DNA from: an uncultured Methanobrevibacter sp.
GTDB lineage: Archaea; Methanobacteriota; Methanobacteria; Methanobacteriales; Methanobacteriaceae
Assembly (NCBI RefSeq): GCF_900314695.1
Contig: NZ_OMWD01000044.1
Coordinates: forward strand, 1-9,722
Direction of reading: 5' to 3'
DNA: 9,722 nucleotides
Part shown: positions 1 through 4,216 of the stretch, piece by piece
Position numbering within the stretch: position 1 is the stretch's first letter
Layout of the letters: the number at the start of each line of letters is the position of its first letter
The notes under the pieces: generated by a model
Told to the model about the DNA's origin: nothing
The model's input: the letters and a program-made list of their open reading frames with translations, nothing else
The model's database searches: none
Made by a program: the position numbers and the translations under genes

Positions 1-71
1 CAGATAAAGGAATTTTAAAAAGATTCAATCTAAAACTAAAGTATTGGGATGAGGACAATGCGATTTACTAA
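1..71 (+). CDS. Transposase, C-terminal fragment (cut by window edge)
   Basis: This open frame enters from the left edge and ends at TAA 69-71, leaving 22 visible residues with the core KGILKRFNLKLKYW. That core aligns closely with QGLLRRFMLKLNHW at the end of the transposase at the right edge; the nucleotide runs agattc and ctaaaactaaa are shared as well. The function is therefore assigned by comparison within the window, not from a domain visible here. Catalytic residues would lie outside the window. The frame stops 27 bases before the end of the putative terminal repeat at 81-98, whereas the right-hand copy runs into its repeat, so the two elements are diverged relatives and not identical copies. 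It is read on the same strand as purA. Confidence 0.65.
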   Translation, partial: DKGILKRFNLKLKYWDEDNAIY

Positions 72-80
72 AAATCACTT

Positions 81-98
81 AAGTTATTGAAAGTGCCT
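81..98 (+). repeat. Putative IS terminal repeat, left copy
   Basis: The sequence aagttattgaaagtgcct matches the reverse complement of 9351-9368 at 17 of 18 positions, with one a/t difference at the sixth base. Each copy sits directly downstream of a transposase C-terminus, which is where an IS terminal inverted repeat would be expected. The outer end of neither element is visible, so pairing within a single IS cannot be confirmed. Confidence 0.65.
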
Positions 99-110
99 AT
101 TTATAATATT

Positions 111-130
111 GGAAAAACTTTTTAATAATT
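111..130 (+). promoter_or_regulatory. Likely purA promoter (BRE/TATA)
   Basis: A purine-rich ggaaaaac (111-118) followed by the T/A box TTTTTAATAAT (119-129) resembles an archaeal BRE plus TATA box. Transcription would then begin about 25 bases downstream, near the G residues at 147-150. The box starts only about 20 bases beyond the IS boundary, so the promoter appears to belong to the resident sequence and not to the IS. The whole area is AT-rich, so the exact box is uncertain. Confidence 0.4.
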
Positions 131-151
131 AAATGATAAAATAATAGTGGT

Positions 152-173
152 ATGAAAATTTTCTAATTTTCAT
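152..173. promoter_or_regulatory. Perfect inverted repeat in the purA leader, possible operator
   Basis: ATGAAAATT (152-160), a four-base spacer TTCT, and AATTTTCAT (165-173) form a perfect 9-bp dyad. It lies just after the predicted transcription start and about 20 bases before the purA ribosome-binding site. The position suits repressor binding at DNA level, or a weak RNA hairpin. All but two base pairs are A-T, so chance cannot be excluded. Confidence 0.4.
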
Positions 174-202
174 TTTAATATTAATTTTATAGGAGTTATT
201 AA

Positions 203-1222
203 ATGACTTGTAGTATTTTAGTTGGTGGTGCATGGGGTGATGAAGGTAAAGGAAAATGTATCACTTACCTTTGTGATAATGATAAGCCAGATATTATCGC
301 TCGTGCAGGAGTTGGGCCAAATGCAGGCCACTCTGTCGAATTTAATGGAGAAAAATATGGATTAAGGTTAACCCCATCAGGTTTTGTACATACTGATGCT
401 AAACTCATGATCGGTGCTGGTGTTTTAGTAAATCCTGATGTATTGTTTAGTGAATTTGAAAACCTGAAAAAGTATAATGTTAAAGAAAGAATGTGCGTTG
501 ATCCTAGATGTGCAATAATTAATGAGGATCACATGACTCGTGATAAATCTTCAGAACATTTAGCTAAAAAAATAGGAAGTACTGGTTCTGGCTGTGGGCC
601 TGCAAACTCAGACCGTGTAATGAGGACAATAGAGCTTGCAAAAGATATTCCAGAACTTGAAGAGTATATTACTGACGTGTCAATGGCTTGTAATGAAGCT
701 ATTGATAATGGTGAGAACGTATTTATTGAAGGGTCACAGGGTTTTGCTCTTTCACTTTACTATGGATCATATCCATATGTAACCAGTAAAGATACCACCG
801 CATCAACATTCGCTGCTGATGTGGGAGTCGGACCAACTAAAGTAGATGAAGTAATCGATGTATTTAAAGCTTATATTTCCCGTGTTGGAGAAGGTCCATT
901 CCCAACAGAAATGACTCAGGAAGAAGCTGAAAGCAAAGGTCTTGAAGAATATGGTGTAGTAACTGGAAGACGTAGAAGAATAGGTTACTTTGATATGGAA
1001 CTTGCAAAGGAATCCTGCAGAATCAATGGTGCAACTCAAATTGCTCTTACTTGTGTTGATAGGTTATTTGACTGTGCACGTGTCCAAAACTACGATGAAT
1101 TGTCTGTTGAGACTAAAGCTTTCATTGAAGATATCCAAACTGAAACTGGCGTGCCGGTAACCATTATTTCTACTGGACCAGATTTAAAAGATACAATTGA
1201 TTTAAGAAAAGAATTGTTATAA
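203..1222 (+). CDS. purA: Adenylosuccinate synthetase (archaeal short form)
   Basis: The enzyme joins IMP and aspartate using GTP to give adenylosuccinate, the first committed step from IMP to AMP in the cytoplasm. The family motifs occur in order: WGDEGKGK at residues 11-18 (phosphate loop with catalytic Asp13), GPNAGHS with catalytic His43, GSTGSGCGP at 125-133, EGSQG at 176-180, YPYVTS at 190-195, TGRRRRIGYFD at 254-264 (aspartate and GTP contacts), LTCVDRL at 282-288 and STGPD near the end. At 339 residues it is about 90 shorter than the E. coli enzyme, as is usual for the compact archaeal form. The ATG at 203 follows GGAG (192-195) with 7 bases between, which fixes the start. It stands alone: the upstream gene is a transposase tail and a T-tract follows it. 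Confidence 0.95.
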   Translation: MTCSILVGGAWGDEGKGKCITYLCDNDKPDIIARAGVGPNAGHSVEFNGEKYGLRLTPSGFVHTDAKLMIGAGVLVNPDVLFSEFENLKKYNVKERMCVDPRCAIINEDHMTRDKSSEHLAKKIGSTGSGCGPANSDRVMRTIELAKDIPELEEYITDVSMACNEAIDNGENVFIEGSQGFALSLYYGSYPYVTSKDTTASTFAADVGVGPTKVDEVIDVFKAYISRVGEGPFPTEMTQEEAESKGLEEYGVVTGRRRRIGYFDMELAKESCRINGATQIALTCVDRLFDCARVQNYDELSVETKAFIEDIQTETGVPVTIISTGPDLKDTIDLRKELL

Positions 1223-1401
1223 ATTCTTTTTCAACTCTCTTTTTTTTATAATAAATGTGGTATTGATTACCATAGTAATCACTAGCTGTTGAATATATTG
1301 TCATTTGGATGTTTTTCGGCAATATTTTTTAATTTTAAATAAACGTTAAAATACAATAAGCTACATAATTATTAATATATTTAATTTAAAAGGTAGTTTA
1401 A
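1223..1401. other. Intergenic region between purA and the zinc-ribbon gene
   Basis: These 179 bases hold the purA T-tract, then a 7-bp perfect inverted repeat TGATTAC-CATA-GTAATCA at 1264-1281, then very AT-rich sequence that must carry the promoter of the next gene. TTAAAATAC at 1346-1354, preceded by aaacg, is one candidate TATA box; it would give a leader of roughly 25 bases containing AGGT at 1391-1394. I see no open frame with a ribosome-binding site and no RNA gene. Confidence 0.5.
1238..1247 (+). terminator. T-tract terminator after purA
   Basis: About 15 bases after the purA stop is a pyrimidine-rich run ending in eight consecutive T residues (1240-1247). Archaeal transcription commonly ends at such T-tracts without a hairpin. 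No stem directly precedes it. Confidence 0.45.
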
Positions 1402-2166
1402 ATGAATGAATTGATGTGTGAAATGTGTGGAAGCAACATGGTTATAATCGAAGGCGGATTTTATGTCTGTCAAGCTTGCGGTACTAAATTTCCCATTAAC
1501 GACTCCAAAACAGGTGAAAATCACCAATTTGGTGGTGAATCTTCTGCAGAATTAGATAATTTATATGAACTCGCAAGAAGAGCACGTGACAATGGAGACA
1601 GTGAGTTTGGATTCAAATATTACAGTGAGATTCTGATAAAAGAACCTAACGACTGGGAAGCTCAATACTATGTGGGTTACTTTAGAGCATTTTTAAATGA
1701 TTTTTTGGATGAAAATGCAATTGATGATTTTTACAATTCAACTGCATCCGCAGTATCAATTGTTGAAGGCATTGATGATGTTGAAGAGAAAAACGATGCG
1801 ATAAGTCTGTTTACAGATGAAACATTTGGGCTTGTCGATAGTTTTTACGAATCATATTTTGAAGAAATGGAATATGAATCTCCTGATGGTGAGTATTATA
1901 CATGGTATGTCAATGTTCTTTTAGAATTATGCTATCTATTAAATTATTATGGTGATTTGGTTGAGAACGTAACTGATGATACATATCAGGATGCTATGGA
2001 CTCTTGGATTTATTCCATAGACCTTCACACACCAATGTATAGTCACATAGGCTTTTTTGATAAGGGTGATCATGATAAATATATAGATGATTATGTTGAA
2101 AAAATACGGGAATATGATCCTGATTATCAAAAACCTAAACCTAAAAAACTATTTGGTATAATATAA
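1402..2166 (+). CDS. Zinc-ribbon protein with TPR-like helical region
   Basis: This is a soluble, acidic protein of 254 residues with unknown function. At the N-terminus, C6xxC9 and C23xxC26 form a single zinc ribbon of the TFIIB-like type. It is followed by a short linker (about 30-50) and a helical stretch at about 53-87 whose pattern (LYELARRARDNG, then a YYSEILIKEP-like turn) resembles one tetratricopeptide repeat. The remainder is rich in Asp, Glu and Tyr and ends in a lysine/proline tail (about 243-254). No signal peptide or membrane helix is visible. AGGT at 1391-1394 supports the ATG at 1402. The next gene starts 18 bases after the stop, so the two are very probably co-transcribed; that partner also carries zinc ribbons, but at its C-terminus. 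The combination recalls Bacillus YdjG (zinc ribbon) with YdjI, though this protein lacks membrane segments. The zinc ribbon is clear, the TPR is tentative, and the role is unknown. Confidence 0.75.
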   Translation: MNELMCEMCGSNMVIIEGGFYVCQACGTKFPINDSKTGENHQFGGESSAELDNLYELARRARDNGDSEFGFKYYSEILIKEPNDWEAQYYVGYFRAFLNDFLDENAIDDFYNSTASAVSIVEGIDDVEEKNDAISLFTDETFGLVDSFYESYFEEMEYESPDGEYYTWYVNVLLELCYLLNYYGDLVENVTDDTYQDAMDSWIYSIDLHTPMYSHIGFFDKGDHDKYIDDYVEKIREYDPDYQKPKPKKLFGII

Positions 2167-2173
2167 AATATAT

Positions 2174-2178
2174 GGAGG
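2174..2178 (+). promoter_or_regulatory. Strong ribosome-binding site for the SPFH gene
   Basis: GGAGG lies 6 bases upstream of the ATG at 2185 in the 18-base gap after the zinc-ribbon gene. There is no room for a separate promoter, which supports an operon. Confidence 0.8.
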
Positions 2179-2184
2179 AATTAA

Positions 2185-3300
2185 ATGGTTGAACTTTTAA
2201 AAGTAATTAAATTTGAAGGAGACAAGGACACTTTAGTCTGGAAACATCCTGCCGAAGATTTCAACACACATTCAAAACTAATTGTTCATGAATCTCAAGT
2301 AGCAATATTTTATAAAGACGGAAAGGCTTTGGATGAATTTGGTCCTGGAAAATACACTTTAGAAACTGGAAACATACCTATTTTGAGGGCACTTATTGAT
2401 CTTCCTACAGAAGGAGTAAGCCAATTTCATTGTGAAGTTTATTTCATCAACAAGGCAACATCATTAAATGTAATCTGGGGAACAAGCAGCCGTTTTCCAG
2501 TTATTGAACCAACATTCCAAATACCGATAAATGTTGGTGCATCAGGTGCTATGGACATTGTAATTGATGATGCTAAAAAATTCATGGTAAATGTTGTGGG
2601 AACACAAACATTCAACACAATTGATCAAGTTACTGATTATTTCAAAGGCAAAATCACCACTAAGGTCAAAAACTATCTGTCAAAAATAATGTCTGAAGTA
2701 AGCTATTACAATATTACACAGCATCTGGAAGAAATTTCAGAGGCATTACATGAAAAATTGAAAGAAGATTTTAAGGAATATGGTGTAAATCTCGTTACAT
2801 TTTACATATCCAATATTGTTGTTCCTAAAGAAGAAACCAAAAAACTTGAGGATGTATTGAACAAAAAAATGGAATATGGTACTCTAGGATTCAATTGGGC
2901 TGATGAACAAATGGCTGATGTCGCTAAAAAATATGCGGAAAATCCTGGAAATAAAAGTGGCGTTAATGGTATGGTGACTGGTTTTCCTATGGCTATGGCT
3001 TTTGGCCAAATGTTGGGAAACAATGTTGGTGGAAACATGTCTGGAGGATTGTTTGCGGCTGGTCAGAACTTCGGAGCTAACCAACAACAAGCAAGTCAGG
3101 AACAACAACCAGTTAGTAATGAACCACAAGGTGATGCAGTATTTTGTACCAAATGTGGCAACAAATTAGCCCCTGATGCAATGTTTTGCTCTAAATGTGG
3201 AAACAAGGTACAGCAAGAGCTAAAATGCAGCAACTGTGGAAGATCACTTGAACCCGGTGACATGTTCTGTTCAGGATGTGGTCATCCTACTAATGAATAG
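2185..3300 (+). CDS. SPFH-domain protein, YdjI-like, with C-terminal double zinc ribbon
   Basis: The protein has 371 residues. Residues about 25-230 match the YdjI-type SPFH (stomatin/prohibitin-like) family, often annotated as 'virion core protein': a beta-rich start with HESQVAIFYKDGK and FGPGKYTLET, then an alpha/beta region ending in the helix around EYGVNLVTFYISNIVVPKEE. A flexible Gly/Met/Asn/Gln-rich linker follows (about 255-315). Two zinc ribbons close the protein: C321xxC324 with C335xxC338, and C348xxC351 with C362xxC365. No transmembrane helix is visible, so membrane association, if any, would be peripheral or through a partner. In Bacillus, YdjI is reported to work with YdjG/YdjH and PspA in membrane stress; whether this holds in archaea is inference. 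It is the second gene of the operon with the zinc-ribbon/TPR-like protein. The zinc ribbons may recruit a client or partner, possibly the upstream protein. The family call is firm; the function is open. Confidence 0.8.
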   Translation: MVELLKVIKFEGDKDTLVWKHPAEDFNTHSKLIVHESQVAIFYKDGKALDEFGPGKYTLETGNIPILRALIDLPTEGVSQFHCEVYFINKATSLNVIWGTSSRFPVIEPTFQIPINVGASGAMDIVIDDAKKFMVNVVGTQTFNTIDQVTDYFKGKITTKVKNYLSKIMSEVSYYNITQHLEEISEALHEKLKEDFKEYGVNLVTFYISNIVVPKEETKKLEDVLNKKMEYGTLGFNWADEQMADVAKKYAENPGNKSGVNGMVTGFPMAMAFGQMLGNNVGGNMSGGLFAAGQNFGANQQQASQEQQPVSNEPQGDAVFCTKCGNKLAPDAMFCSKCGNKVQQELKCSNCGRSLEPGDMFCSGCGHPTNE

Positions 3301-3366
3301 ATGAAATAATATTTTCATCATTCATTTTCACTAGTAAGTCCATCACCAGTCTATGTGTTGATTATG

Positions 3367-3382
3367 CAAGAAAATATTCTTG
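3367..3382. terminator. Small hairpin between convergent genes
   Basis: CAAGAA-AATA-TTCTTG forms a 6-bp perfect stem just beyond the stop of the CPBP protease gene. A second dyad, GATGAAA...TTTCATC at 3300-3319, overlaps the stop of the SPFH gene. Either could mark the 3' ends of the converging transcripts, but neither has a strong following T-tract. Confidence 0.25.
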
Positions 3383-3387
3383 AATGT

Positions 3388-4071
3388 TCAACCTATAAGT
3401 CCCATCATGACTAGAATTAAAACAGATGCATCTGTCATCAGATGAGACAAATAAGATGCGAACAAGTTTTTAGTTTTTAAATAGACATATAAATGAAATA
3501 TTGAACCTGCTCCTTGAATCACCAGTACTGAGAGAATAGTTGTGCTAGGTTCTAAATGTATCAAACCAAAAAAGATTAATGTAAATATGGATGATACTAT
3601 AATTGATAATCTGCGATTGGAAGTGTATTTGAATAAAACCCTCAATAAGAACATCAATGGAATGAATTTTATTAATTCTTCAGCCATCATGGAAAATATC
3701 AAAGATACAATTGTAACAATATTCGCATTGCTATTTCCAACATCTGGAATGCCCCAAGTACCTAATAGATTGGTGAGTATACTTGAATAAACAATATATG
3801 CCAAACACATCAATACTGCAAGAATAAGTTCATTTTTTGTTGGTTTTTGAAAAAACAAGGAATAATCCCAATTTGAAAAGTATAACAATGGAATTAACAA
3901 TATCAGAAGGAAAGATATGCTGCCTATTATTTCATTTGAAAAAACGCTGACGAATCCGTTAGCATAATATGCAACAGGAATGCATATTAACAATACCAAC
4001 CATCCAATCTTGGACATCTTCGGATTCTCATTATAATATGGAAAGTCTCTATTATTATCTAAATTTAACAT
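3388..4071 (-). CDS. CPBP-family intramembrane metalloprotease
   Basis: This is a polytopic membrane protein of 227 residues with about six to seven hydrophobic helices (roughly 21-41, 49-65, 81-103, 116-146, 155-175, 180-197, 204-225). It carries the three motifs of the CAAX protease and bacteriocin-processing (CPBP/Abi) family: Glu131-Glu132 in EELIKF, F168xxxH172 in FGLIH, and H210xxxD214 in HLMTD. The usual first motif is EExxxR; here the Arg position is Phe, with a Lys one residue earlier. Substrates of archaeal members are mostly unknown. The open frame begins with GTG at 4080, but that GTG is part of the ribosome-binding site AAGGTG (4078-4083) for the ATG at 4071, six bases further on, so the ATG is preferred. 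It is divergent from the UvrA-like gene and converges with the SPFH gene. The family is well supported; full activity is uncertain because of the altered motif. Confidence 0.75.
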   Translation of the reverse strand: MLNLDNNRDFPYYNENPKMSKIGWLVLLICIPVAYYANGFVSVFSNEIIGSISFLLILLIPLLYFSNWDYSLFFQKPTKNELILAVLMCLAYIVYSSILTNLLGTWGIPDVGNSNANIVTIVSLIFSMMAEELIKFIPLMFLLRVLFKYTSNRRLSIIVSSIFTLIFFGLIHLEPSTTILSVLVIQGAGSIFHLYVYLKTKNLFASYLSHLMTDASVLILVMMGLIG

Positions 4072-4077
4072 TAAAAA

Positions 4078-4083
4078 CACCTT
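4078..4083 (-). promoter_or_regulatory. Ribosome-binding site that decides the CPBP protease start
   Basis: On the minus strand AAGGTG matches the archaeal anti-Shine-Dalgarno and lies 6 bases before ATG 4071. It contains the alternative GTG start at 4080, which is therefore unlikely to be used. Confidence 0.65.
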
Positions 4084-4120
4084 GATTGATTTGAAGATAG
4101 GATTTCAAATTGGATACATG

Positions 4121-4134
4121 ATTATATTTCCTAA
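4121..4134 (-). promoter_or_regulatory. Possible TATA box for the CPBP protease gene
   Basis: On the minus strand GGAAATATAAT resembles a BRE plus TATA box. A start about 25 bases on, near 4099, would give a leader of about 27 bases containing AAGGTG. A 7-bp dyad ATTTGAA/TTCAAAT (4089-4095 and 4104-4110) overlaps the predicted start region and could be an operator. Confidence 0.35.
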
Positions 4135-4185
4135 ATAAATCCGTTCTAGAATATATAATAGATATGTTTTACAATTATCTTAAAC

Positions 4186-4194
4186 TTTATTAAT
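4186..4194 (+). promoter_or_regulatory. Possible TATA box placing transcription start at the UvrA-like start codon
   Basis: TTTATTAAT is centred about 27 bases before ATG 4217. No purine-rich ribosome-binding site precedes either ATG 4217 or ATG 4229; the upstream bases are almost all T and A. Together this fits a leaderless or near-leaderless transcript. A second candidate, AATATATAAT at about 4150-4159, would give a leader of about 37 bases but still no ribosome-binding site. Confidence 0.35.
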
Positions 4195-4216
4195 TCTTAT
4201 TTTTAAATAATTTTTT

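Larger units (their letters stand above)
1..98 (+). mobile_element. Right end of an insertion sequence (3' side of transposase plus terminal repeat)
   Basis: This stretch comprises the transposase tail and a short non-coding end that finishes with the sequence ttgaaagtgcct. The same sequence ends the element at the other edge of the window in inverted orientation. Position 98 is taken as the element boundary because similarity between the two ends falls off there (atttata versus tttttag). The target-site duplication and the other end of the element are outside the window. Confidence 0.6.

Noticed and set aside
803..1039. Open frame antisense to purA
   Set aside because: It lies wholly inside a strongly supported conserved gene, has no ribosome-binding site I can see, and its Ser/Phe-rich translation is what antisense of AT-rich coding DNA gives.
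1939..2130. Open frame antisense to the zinc-ribbon gene
   Set aside because: The Ile-rich translation is a shadow of an Asp/Tyr-rich coding strand, and no start signal was seen.
2802..3129. Two open frames antisense to the SPFH gene
   Set aside because: They overlap the linker and zinc-ribbon region of a clear gene and show no motif of their own.
3542..3790. Open frame antisense to the CPBP protease
   Set aside because: It covers the part encoding all the helices around the EE motif; the minus-strand protein has family motifs and this one has none.
4069..4080. GTG at 4080 as start of the CPBP protease
   Set aside because: This GTG forms part of the AAGGTG ribosome-binding site correctly spaced for ATG 4071.
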